Of a stretch of 64,000 bases of DNA, positions 36,501 through 48,500 are shown in pieces. Made by a program: the position numbers and the translations under genes. Source of the stretch: Apostichopus japonicus (lineage: Eukaryota > Echinodermata > Holothuroidea > Aspidochirotida > Stichopodidae); assembly GCF_037975245.1 (NCBI RefSeq), contig NC_092579.1, forward strand, positions 16,764,178-16,828,177. The letters run 5' to 3'. Under the pieces are notes generated by a model, which did not search any database, was not told where the DNA came from, and worked only from the letters and a program-made list of their open reading frames with translations. How positions within the stretch are numbered: position 1 is the first letter of the stretch; every line of letters starts with the position of its first letter.

Positions 36501-39500
36501 TTGAAAATGTGCCCTTTAATACAAAGCTGAATAACAAATTACCTGCCCGGGCATATAAGTAGGCTCTCCTGGTAGATCTTGGGAAATTTGAGCTGTGCAA
36601 GTGACTTTTCCATGCTGGCTTACTTTGCTAGGCTTGGCGAATTGATTACGTAACACTCAGGCTAACGTTTCAGACTAATAACCTTGAAAGGTGAAGAAGT
36701 GGGCAGTGGCGAATAACTATACAGCAACTTACTAAAGGGCCGTTTGTCAATTGATCTTATTAAAGCAGGGAAAGAAATAAGAAGAAATAAGGTTTGGATT
36801 AGACGACTTATCGCATAGACATGTCACACCAGTGTCGACTTTAATACGTTGTATTTAAAAAATCTATGTGTGGACTGAATGATTCATTGGTGCACTTGGT
36901 CATTTTTAGACTGTGTTTCATAGTTTCCTTAGCATTAGGTAAAAACAACTCAATTATTGGAGGGTTGAGGACACCTAACTGGATGATAGCCAAATATATA
37001 TTCAGAGATAATACAAAAATTAGTGGCAGTGCATCTAAGAATTAATGCAAAACAAAGTATTTTAAAGCTTTTTAGATACTGGGAAGATACATTACAGACA
37101 ATGTACTGTACCTTTAACCTGACTTTGTTCTTCTCTGGAACCATTCTTTTGAGAGACCTGTGGAGGCCATGCATACATTGAAAGCCGTAGCGATTATTAA
37201 CTACCTCTTATCAAGATGCACAAATATGTGCTATTAAAGAAGGTTTCCATAAAATTAAATGAACAGATCTTCAGATGTGTACAAATGGAATGCTGACATG
37301 GAAGTACTGTACAATTATCTATATTGATTACAAAATATAAAAAGATACCGAACTGCTGAACCTCAAATTTGCTATTTTGACAAAGAGCCTTGCAGCATTG
37401 AGTGTCTGGGTCAGTACAATATGTGACCTTTGTTAAATTTACTTGTAAAGTGTTGATTGTGCTTTCCCCTAGACTATAGGTTGAAGGAAGTATTTACCAT
37501 CAAGTCTCCTCTAGTTTGGGAAAGAGCTAATATATGTCAAACCCTAGAAAGCCCAAATACACTGGAGAACAAAACACTTTGTTAGTTTCTCAGATCAAGG
37601 AAGGAGCACTCATAGTGAAAGCAGATATATTTGAAGTTATTTATAGCAATCCGTTCATGCCACATGAATACTGCAAATGCTACTTGAGTGCATGGTTTTA
37701 GTCTGCTTCATGAATGTCACAATGTTTGAGCCTGATGAAACCTTGAGAAAAGGTTGTTACTCATCAAGATAGAACATTATTTCAGAGGGGATTTGAAAGA
37801 GGAGGGTGGAACAAAGCTGTGGGTTATGAGAGGGACTTTAAATTGGTCAGTAAATATCCTAGGGACAGTACAGTAAACGCATGACTCTATTCTGAAGTGA
37901 TCTACTTATCTAGCCAGGTCTATGTCAATGACTTGATCCCTCTTCAAACTACTGTATGCTTCGGTGTATATATTCAGAAATCTACAGTACCTTGCATTTA
38001 ACCATAGAGTACACACATATTGTTCCCCAGTTTAATTCAGAAATTTAAGTAAAAAATGACACACTATATATAGCTACAAGAGATCGTCACTATAAAGGGA
38101 AGTCACAAATAAAATATGAGCATAATTTTTCTTTGAAGGTAGATATTGTCAGTTAGAAGTTGCTTGACCTAGGAGTAACTTAAATCAGTTCCACAGCAAG
38201 TCTCTGATGAGATGAGAAGTTACTGCACAAATTTTCTTGACATTGCATTGTGAAAAAGTGGAATATTGTATAGTTGTGTATGTTTAGAAGTGAAATAAGA
38301 AGAAAAAAGGTTGGCATGGAGAAGGGGTTTTATTTACGATGCTATGCATCCAGGTGTGCATGGTGGAGATGCTAAATGACTTACAGTGTAACTTACACTT
38401 CATGTCAGGGTGGCTGTTCAATTTACAGTTTTACAGTACAGTGGCTCATTTAGGTTTTTTTTTCCCTACAATTTGGAAGATTATTTCAGATGGGGGAAAC
38501 CATAGATTGTACCTGGATGGAAAACCCACCTCACTTTAGCTGGCCTGCAAGGCTTGATTCCATGACCACCTCCCACATGCTAAAGCAGGTGACATTGCTT
38601 CTAAATGCCACACTGCCTTTAACCAGCGTTACCAGCGACAGTTGACGAAAAAACGCTAGATTTGCGAAAATAAAACCCTAGAAAACGCTAAATGGTAGTT
38701 TCCCTAACATTCGTGTTGTTTGGAGTCAATTTAGCACAGATTCGTAGGATGAATGGTCACCGATCACAAAATAGATTTTGAATAGTTGATTTGAGTGATA
38801 GTCTGACCCAGAAAATTTGAAAAAAATATGGAAATTTTCGGTAGGAAATTCCGAAGATTGGGCAAAAATACTCAAAATAAATTTGGATGGGTCTCCAAGT
38901 AAGAATTTTGTCTAAAAAATCTGAAAAGTGATCAATTTTTGGTAAATTTAACTAGTTTTAGGCAAAAAACGGTAGAATTACCAAAATTAGAAAAAACGTG
39001 CGCTAGAACCCCACAAATGACTAAAACGCTAGATCTAGTGTAAAAACGCTAACTCTGGTAACACTGCCTTTAACCACCTGACCATACAGTACAGCAACAC
39101 TGGTTCAGTGAACATCACTACTTCTGTAGGATGTGCAATCAAGTCTATTTTTAGATCGCTTTCACAAATGTACCAAGTACAGTCAACACATTAGAAGAAT
39201 CGAATAGGGGTGATGAAAGGGTAAAAAAAAAACAACAAGAACATCAGCAATCTAATATATTTAGCAGATTAATTTAGCCCCTTCCAGGTTTCCCTACATG
39301 CTGCAGTTCTCTCTGACATTTCTAATTGATGAAACCCCATTGCAAGCAGGCGGTTTACTGTGGTTACTGTAGTTACCTATAGAGACTTTCATAATTGAGA
39401 GACCCTGGTCAATTCAGAATGGTACAAGACTAGTTGTGCTTTAACACAATTGCTTTGTCTGTTACTGTAGCTTTTTGTTTCTTCAAAATAAAATTTAATT

Positions 39501-42500
39501 TTCAAAAGTGTCAAACTTTGTAACCTCTGATTTATGAAATGAACCATTTCTTGGCAATGTTAAAACTGTTGAGACTGGGAATTTTAGAATTGTACAAACA
39601 AATAAAAAACAAAAAAAAAAGAAAGGAAAAAACAAGGAGTCAATTTAAGCTATAAACTGTTATGCACAGAGTTTGTCCCTTGGTGTATCAGGTATGATCT
39701 AGTTACTGTTTGTTAGACAGAATTGTGAACCTTCGTAATGGTACCAACCAGAAAAAAAAAATACCAAATTTCCCCCCAAAATGTTTTCTTCGATTCTTGG
39801 AAATTATTACAGGCTATAAACTTGCGCTGTAGGTTTTGGTGTTATTGGGAGGCAATTACTGTCTTTGTAAACAGAAAGATATTTTCTGATGACAATACAG
39901 CTGGCATCTGCGTGGTTTACGCTTATTGTTTGAACATGACAATTAAGGGCTTATACAAAACAATACAATCCAAGTTGCTTTTGTTAATTTCATAACTGAA
40001 ACAGTATAGCGACCTTCTGAATTCTTCTAATGCCATATCCCGTGATTGGTGAAGCGCTTTTTTGCAATATAGCACAGCAAAATATCAGCAGTCAACACAG
40101 TCGAGAAATTTATCTCTTAAGAAAAAAGACTAGTCCAGTTCACAAAACTCTGATTAGATATAGAGAGCCCTTTTTCTTTTCTTTTTTTATGTTCGAGACC
40201 ATTTGAAAAAGCAGGACAAGGGTTGTTAACTTTCCCATTAAATGTAAGTTGGCATGAGCAACAAGATGTTGGCTCCTTGCCCGTAACAGTACAATGTATT
40301 GCTGGTAGTTTTGAAACAAAAGAGATTTGTTTGATAAGATACATAACAGGCAAACATAATGTGTGACTTTGGTACCTTGATCTACCAGGAACAAGTTTAA
40401 CCTATATATATGGTCATGATGAATACCACAGTAAAAATCCTATAGAAAGAAAGGACTGTGCATTCTCCAGTTTGAACATGAGCCAAAATCTCATTAAGAT
40501 TGTCCTTTTAAGCTTTGGCCTTGTTTACATTTGATAACGGCAGCGAGGGGGATCAGGACCTTGTCTGAACCCAGACACATCCAAATTTGAGAATGAACTT
40601 GGCATTAAGCAATCTGAGCAAAATACGGTCACTATGATGGTTTACAAATCGAGTACCTGTAACAGTATAATGTTATGACAGTGCGCATACTGCACTGTGT
40701 GTATGCAGAAGTGAATGGATCCAGTACCTGTATATATATAACAGTATAATGGTATTACAGTGCACTGGTCTATGTAGAGGCGGGACCGACGAGGGCATGT
40801 AACGGGAGATGATCCCGTTCTTGATCACCCTTTTGGAATTAGGACCCTCTCCATTATGTAAGAGCACAAGAAGATCATAATGATGATTGTTTACATAGTA
40901 CAAGGTAGAGATACCGTGCTGTACAGTACAGTAGTAACATATTACAGTGTTGTACGTACTGCCCTGTGTGTATACTGTACATGCTGAATCAGATGGGGCA
41001 ATGTAACAGGAGACCGCAGTACTGCAGTCTTGATTAGTCACCCAGAATCCTTCCTCAAGAGGCAAGAGGCAATTGTTGATCGAGTCTGATCCTGAGTACG
41101 GTATGCATGAGTATGCATTAATGAGTTCACATCTAGTTCTAACTTGATCCCCCAGTGTGGAACTGTACATCAGATCCCTCTTGCAATCTCAAAAATGTGA
41201 ACAACCTGGCTTTATTATTTCAAGTCAAAGACTCTGTGTTTATCATTTTGAAAGGCCAATGTTAGACAAAATTACATTTGAAAGTTTTATTAATTGTTGA
41301 CACAGTTCCTTCAAGATTGGGCTTGATCCTTTTGTTTCGACTCTAGCAATCTATATATTACAGGGAAATTCTGAATGGATCATCTTTATCTCCATTGATA
41401 TAGTACATGGGGAGTTTATTCCATATACTGTATATACTGGAGGAAACAGAGATTTTCATTTCATGATGTGTACATTGATCCATCGTAAGCAATATATGTT
41501 CAATAACTCATAAAGGCTCTGGCCAATCCTTAGTTAAAATTCGCCATTGTTAATTAGCAATCATTTTTTTCAATTGCTTACGTATTAAACATCACCAAAA
41601 TATTTGTGGGTATTTGAAGGATACAAAGAAAGTTTGGTACATGTACATTCTAATAAACAAACCAGCAAAGAAAAAAATGGAAAAAAAAATATAATAGAAT
41701 TTCTTGGTTGTATGAAACACTTTACAGCAGTATTGTATAGAAGTTGTGTAGGTCTATTGTCTATAGCTGTGTAAACTTAACTCATTCCTATTTGTGTTAC
41801 TTCTGGAAATTACCTCGTAAATTTTTACACATGATCCTACTGTACTTACATTGTACTTCCGTTTACAGTACAGCTACTTTACCAGCAATTGTTTACAGGC
41901 ATGTATGGACTTCCCTCTGAAATCTAACCGTGAATTGTTTCATATATATACCAATAGAGTCGAGTTTAATCTTTGTGGGGTGAAGTTTCTTTGAAATCAG
42001 TTAAATGCTTACTTAATGTCCTGACTTACAAATGATACAAATAATAAGTAAATGATACTTGAAGATTGTTATTTAGTTGATGTAGAAAATTGTTTCAGAG
42101 AATAAAAGAACGTTATAAATATTTGCAATTAAAGTGCAACGTAGAATATAGTCTCATTCCAAGCAAGGTTTTGATCGCCAGTGGAACACAGCAGTATCAG
42201 ACTTTGCTCGTGTGGAATGTATTTTTTTTTAAGAAAAGGGAAGTTGCAGGTTATGTTATGTCCTCTTCCTGGAAATAAATTCCTTTTTCTACCTTGGAAA
42301 TTATGTTTTTTGTATGTTATGTATTATGCTTTGGTGTCTGTGCTATTTAGTTGTTATGGATACTGTGTTAACATTGTTTTTTAAGTACATGAGAAGACAA
42401 AAACATTTGCACTGGGCTGTGCATGTGATTTTGATAATTAATTTGTGAGGTTATTTTGCCAGTAAAGTTTGCCAGTATTGATCTTGCTACACTTGGGAGA

Positions 42501-45500
42501 CTGGAAAAAGTTGTTTTGATCGTGTCTGCAGTACAGCACAGAACTGTAAAATTTCGACAGAACTTTGCAGTCTTGTGTTTAGACTAGATGTTTTATCCTT
42601 TGTTGTTATTTTCTTATTTTAGAGTGCCAAGTCCTCAGCTATTATTAGTAATGGGAGCAGTGCCGGTAGCAAGGTGGAGCATCCAGCCAGTACTGTAAGT
42701 CCCAAGGCCTCAAAGCGCACCCCTGGGGAACCTTCAAGCAGTCACTCCAGGGCGAGACGGCTTCATGGAGGAAGAGGGCTATCACCAGATGACCACAGAA
42801 AAAGTAGAAGTGAGTTGTTGAAGTTCATGGTTGAAGTCTGGACCCCATATCAGTATAATGATAATGCATGCTAACTGCTGATGTTGGTGGGAAAGATATG
42901 CTGATATTTAAGTACTTTAGCATGTGAGTAGTAACCACCTAGTAAGACATAATTGCTGTCTATGTAGCAGAAAAGGGGGTCGGATGGCAGAGGGGGAGTA
43001 ATAGGTGTGAGGGGGTACTGTATACCTGTAAGACAGGTCAGGAGTGGGTTACCTGTACAGTAGGTTTGGGATTGTCTAACTAACTGCCTAAGTAACAGAT
43101 ATATTTAAATACTAGGTATTAGCTAGAGCTTTTGTTATGGACACTAGAGTAGACCTGTGTCTCTGAAGAATAGTGTAAAAATAACATGAGACATGTGTTA
43201 CCCTCACATCTTACCCATTGATATATAATAGTAAGGACTCTCTCTTTTGTTGTGATGTCCCATGAAAGGTTCAGAGAGTATTAAAGGTTTAATTTGAATA
43301 TATAGTCCTACTCTTTGTTAAGTAGCATGCACTTAAGAAACCTCAATGTGGGATATGCTGATGACAGTATTTAGTTACATTGTACACATAACTTTGTGCA
43401 GACTTTGCTAAAACAGGTCTCATTGGTGTCTCCTTTGCTGAAAAGTGAGACTCTGTTCTCTCAAAGGTCAAGAGAAAAATGTCTTTTGTAGCAGTGACGG
43501 TGTGAATCAGCACACTGGGATATCCTCTGTACACACTTGTTCTCAGAAATCTATCTGTGTTTGTAACCGCAACAGGTATCATTAGTTGGTACTTTACCAT
43601 TGTTATCTAGTAACATTATGTTAAAATAAACTCTCAGGATGGACGGTGGAAGGAAGGAAGACATGTGGCTTTGATGTTTTTTTTTTTAATATTTAGGTCA
43701 TTTTGGAATCAGGAACACAAAAAAACTATCCTTGCATAATATGATACGCAGAGATGCTTCAGTAGGATACTTGACAAGGAAATAAGGCAGTGATGATATG
43801 CTAAAATTAAACTGCTGTAGTTACCATCACTAATAACCTTGTTAGCAAATTAGCTGATAAACATGGGCCTAAGTGATACCAGAATATTTCCATGCTTCAA
43901 CCTCGTCATATTGAAAGAGCTGTCATATTCCCTCCTGAATTTCATCGTAAACAGCTTATTTCAGCTACGATCAAAATTAGATTAAAATATTTAAAAGGTT
44001 AACTCTGGTACTTGATGACCTTGGAGTTTGGGTTCCGGTTTGATTGCTAAGTAAGTAAAAGTCATAATGTTGCCCTACCCATTACCTTCCTACCATTCAA
44101 AACTTTCCAACATTACTTTAGTGACGTTTTAGGGGGTTTGCCAGTAGAAAAAAAGTGGTGCTTGCATTGTTCTGTTAGTACAAAACTACTGTTGCGTTTG
44201 TCTAAATTCAGGAAAAATGCAGTAGATCTTTTATGCACTGGTATCTAACAGAAAAGTGGCAAAACGTTCTCTCATTCTACCAGCCAAAGTGTCTAGAAGA
44301 CAGATAAATTAAATACTATGTTAGAACCCTGTAAACTACAGTATCCAAACACGGTATGTTTTGAAATCTCCAGCTCTCTTCAGTATAATATTCTCAGAAC
44401 CTCTAGGAAACTACTTTTGAATTTCAGTTTTAATCATGCTAAGCTATGTAGTGTAAGCATGCATGCCTGATTCGGTCTCTCTTCCTTTATACATCATCAT
44501 GTCCAGGATAACCTCCATCCCTAGGAGCACCGACGTAAACCGCCATTTTTATATTCTCATGGAGTTCTCTTTTCTCTTTCTGGCAGATTCTCGATGGTAC
44601 TGTTCCTATTGCAACGTGCAGTGCTCCAGTACCACCAGCCTACAAATGCACTGCCTAAGCGAATCACATCAAAGTATTATCACATCAGACAAAGGGAGGG
44701 ATTGGAAGCATCGACCTCCGCCCAGAGGGGTCACCAGCGATGATTATATTCTCTGCCCAGAGTATGCATCATTTTCAAAATATTTTTGATTTTTCTACGT
44801 TTAGTCAATTCAGTAAATGAACAATGCAAAAGTGAAAAGTTTGAAAAGAGCAAAATTCTTTTAAATCGATTGCAATGGATTTTACTATTTCTTTAAAGCA
44901 AGAGCATCTTAAATACAAAAGTTTTTTTGTCTACCTAAAATGTCACAAATGATACTTGGATTTTGTGATGGTGGTATTTTCCCCCCATCAAAGTGACACA
45001 ATGTACTGATTATTCAAAATGGTAGGAAGTCCTCCAACCCTTTTGATATCAGTTTCTTCTGTGATGTTGTTGTGGTTGTTTTTGTTGTTACTTCATGTTA
45101 TATAAAGAGTATTAGACGTAGAGTTTACATTTTGCATTTAACAACAATTTTCATTTATTTGCTTCAAAACACTTAGGTTTCATTTTAAAAAAACTTATAC
45201 AAATCTTTAGATTTGCTATTATTAAATGCAATTCAGGTTATTCTCACATAACATTTTGGTATTCAATACTGCATATACGCAACTTGTTCACCGATTACAG
45301 CAAAAAGGGTGGTCGAAAAGATCAGTAAAGAATGAAGTTTGCAGCCTTAACTATCTGGTTGGAAATATTGTTATTGCTGACTGTGTTAATAGGTACAAGG
45401 AGCCTTCATCTGATGAGCCGACCAGAGCAGCTACTCGTTTTGAGACATGTTTCTGCCAAACAATCTACTAAAGGAAGATTGATAAGAGTAGTTTAAAGTA

Positions 45501-48500
45501 GATGATAATAGTCCTAGCTAGCTTATTGGTAACGGTCTATTGGTCACAAAGAAATAGGTCATATTTTTTTATTTGTGCAAGACCAAACACACTACAGTAC
45601 TTAGTGACAAACAAGTTGATCCTGGGTGGAAAGTGTTTCAGTTATGCAATATGTGCACACAACAGCTACATATAATTCACTTCAAAATCGTCCAAAAATC
45701 TCAGTTATTGGTTTCATGTGTAGGTCAGATAGTAAGGTGATGATTTAGGGGTTCGTAAAAAAGACAGATAACTATCATTCTTCGTGCTCTCCGCAGACTG
45801 CAGAAATGTCGATTCGGAGAGAGGTGTACCTCTGCGCATTCCGAGGAAGAGCTTGGAGAATGGAAGGAGAGATACAGGTACAGACTAATGAAATGGCAGA
45901 AGGCCAAAGATAGACAGTTACATGGCAGTAGCTTTGCAGAACAAGTCTTGGAGAAATGGCTGGGATCTACAAACCCTACCAATGTGGTAAGTGCATTTGA
46001 TGAGATCATGGATAATGAGTACAGAAGCAATTGCAATACTAGCTTTTTCCCTTGCTTTACAGTGTAAATTGATATTGACAGAAGTTGTTCGGTTTTAAGA
46101 ACAATATCTGATGCAAGAAACACAACAGGTCTTTTGTTCCAAATTCTGTGGAGGTATAAAATGGATCTGTTTGACGTATAATGCCTTTTTGGATTCAAAA
46201 TGCTTCAATTCTATTTTCCAGATGGTGGAGTCGATAGATGAAGTGAAGGTGACAGTGAACTCAGAACTAAACATTTCCATCTCCAGCAAGAACTCAGCTC
46301 ACTGCTGGACGTTCACGTTACAATGTAAGGTATGTATCCTGTAACAGGACATGTCCAGGATATGATGTGTGGGGTATGTTGATAGTATCAGGTATGGGAC
46401 AGTTGGACGTCACCTTGCAATGTAAGGTATGTATCCTGTAACAGGACATGTCAAAAGATGTCATATGTGGGACAACCTTTACAAGAGAGTACAGTTATTG
46501 TAAGTTAACTTTGGGGAATTTCCATAGCAGTTCTGTATGTGATTGGAGTTGCTTGTTTTGTTAATATTTGATACTCATATACCTCAAAACAAAAACTAAA
46601 ACTGTCAATTTGTGTTCATTAAATTGATGCGATTCACATCAAGAACTAATAAAGGCGATGGGGTTGTTCCTGAATTGCTCAAATATCAGATTGCATCTTG
46701 TATTAGATGCTCAGCTCATACCACAATAAGGGGATGGTTCCTACATCCTCTCTTTAATATAGTGGATAGTATCCACTTATACAGGAGAAGAGAAAAAGCT
46801 TGTATAGTTCTTGTCAGTCTGACTTTTGGGTGGTTTCCCATATATCCCAATATTTGAAGGGTCATATCAATATGATCGTTTAAGCTTTTTGAACTGTGAT
46901 CTATTGTATTCCATATTGGTAATCATGAATAGATAAGGACTATGAAGTTTTGACAAATTATTGCAGCAAAGAATATTTCATTTAAAGACCTCGTTTTGGT
47001 AAATTTAGTTTGACACTCTTTTTCATTCAGTAAATAGTGTGTTACTCCATTTGACCTTCTCCTATAGGGAAACAGATCGTTACACAGGATAGCTCTGCTC
47101 CATGATGTACACCGCCCTCACTTCAACATTACCCACGTATATCTCGGAGACTCCAGGCGCCAGAGCGAGCAGGACATACCCAACCTCTGCCAGGAGTGGA
47201 CCATCCCATCCAAACACAGCCCTCAGACCAAGACCAAAGACCATGTGTACCGAGTCAAACTTCAGTTTACCTCTCAGATATTTGGTACCTTCCGTCAGTG
47301 CATTGTATTCGATTTCGGCGGCGAGCCTTACGTCATGAAACGAGTCAGCGCCGATTCCGTGTCGGCGTCAGACAAGCAGAAGCTGGAGGAGGCCCGAGAG
47401 AAGTTTTTCAGTGTGGGGGACCGGTGGGACAACACGATGAAGAAGGTGGTGGAGTTCTCGCCAAAGCCGGCCTTTGGGATGGAAGAGGACGAGGAGCTGA
47501 GATGCAAGTACCGTCCCCCACGTTCAAAGGAAGAGTTGATACCGCAGTCGGTACTGGAGAAATATCTAATGAAAAACAATTACAAGACGAGAATGCATGA
47601 GCTTCTCTACATAGAAGAGCTGACACAGTTTAAGGAAATGTCCAAGTAAGTAGAGCCGTCGTTGCTGTATGGGTGTATCTTATCAGTCAAATGGTGTTTA
47701 TCACCCTTCAAAGAAGCAATGTAGTAGTGTTATATGTACTGCAGAGTGTGGAACAACTGCCGACTACTCTTGTCATATGCATACATTGCTTACACTGTAA
47801 TTTACTGAATAATGTAAAGTCTACAACAGACCTCCCAGTCGCTAATGTTACTGAGTGATGTTATGGATAGCAGTGTTTCCACTGGAAAATGAAATCAAAG
47901 GGGGATCCCCCCCTCTCCCCCTCCGAAATTTTTTTGTGCAGGATTTTTGGTTCCTTGCTGGAAGCAAAGGAACCAATGCAGCCAGGTGTGAGTGTATGTG
48001 TCCGCGATAACAAGGCAGTGATGGATATTTATCATACGTACTATATGAAGATGTATTATAGTGAGAAGGTGTGCCATATCACTTTTGGCGCTGGTCTCAT
48101 GAATATTAAGGAGGTTATGGGGTCAAACGTAAAAGTCTATTCATTGCAATAACTCAGCAACCATAAGTCAAATTGTAGCCAAATTTGGTATACAGTTCTT
48201 AGTTAATAGCTGGTACACGTGGCTGGTAGATGTGAGCATAAATATGATATTGGGTGATGACATACAACACTTTAAGCAAGGAACCATAGTACCTATTGGG
48301 CTCTTGGTTTAAATATCTGTGGGTGTTTCTGCTGTATAACTGGCTGGTCTAGGCAAATAAAGGTGGGGGGAATTCCCACATTGGAATATTTTTGCTGCAG
48401 GATTTAGCAGATGTTGAGGGAATCCTGCAATCTAATTTGAACACTGATGGGAAGACTATCACCTCTGTTTGTTGGGAGTGTCAGTCTTCTAGATTTACCT

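Larger units (their letters stand above)
34249..42622 (+). other. HELZ: HELZ intron after coding exon 3 (8.4 kb)
   Basis: Contains two direct copies of a dispersed repeat (35878-35972, 36206-36300), a TIR-bearing insertion with long duplicated flanks (38626-39061), a degenerate repeat cluster (40655-41110) and frequent TACAGTA motifs. No gene supported. Confidence 0.7.

Noticed and set aside
40673-41170. 165-codon Cys-rich minus-strand frame
   Set aside because: Lies over a cluster of degenerate repeats inside a HELZ intron and has no family resemblance.
45725-46198. 157-codon minus-strand frame over HELZ exon 6
   Set aside because: Antisense shadow of the CCCH exon and its T-rich intron.
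47196-47600. Alternative plus-strand 134-codon frame over exon 8
   Set aside because: Overlaps the homologous HELZ frame and is out of register with both neighbouring exons.
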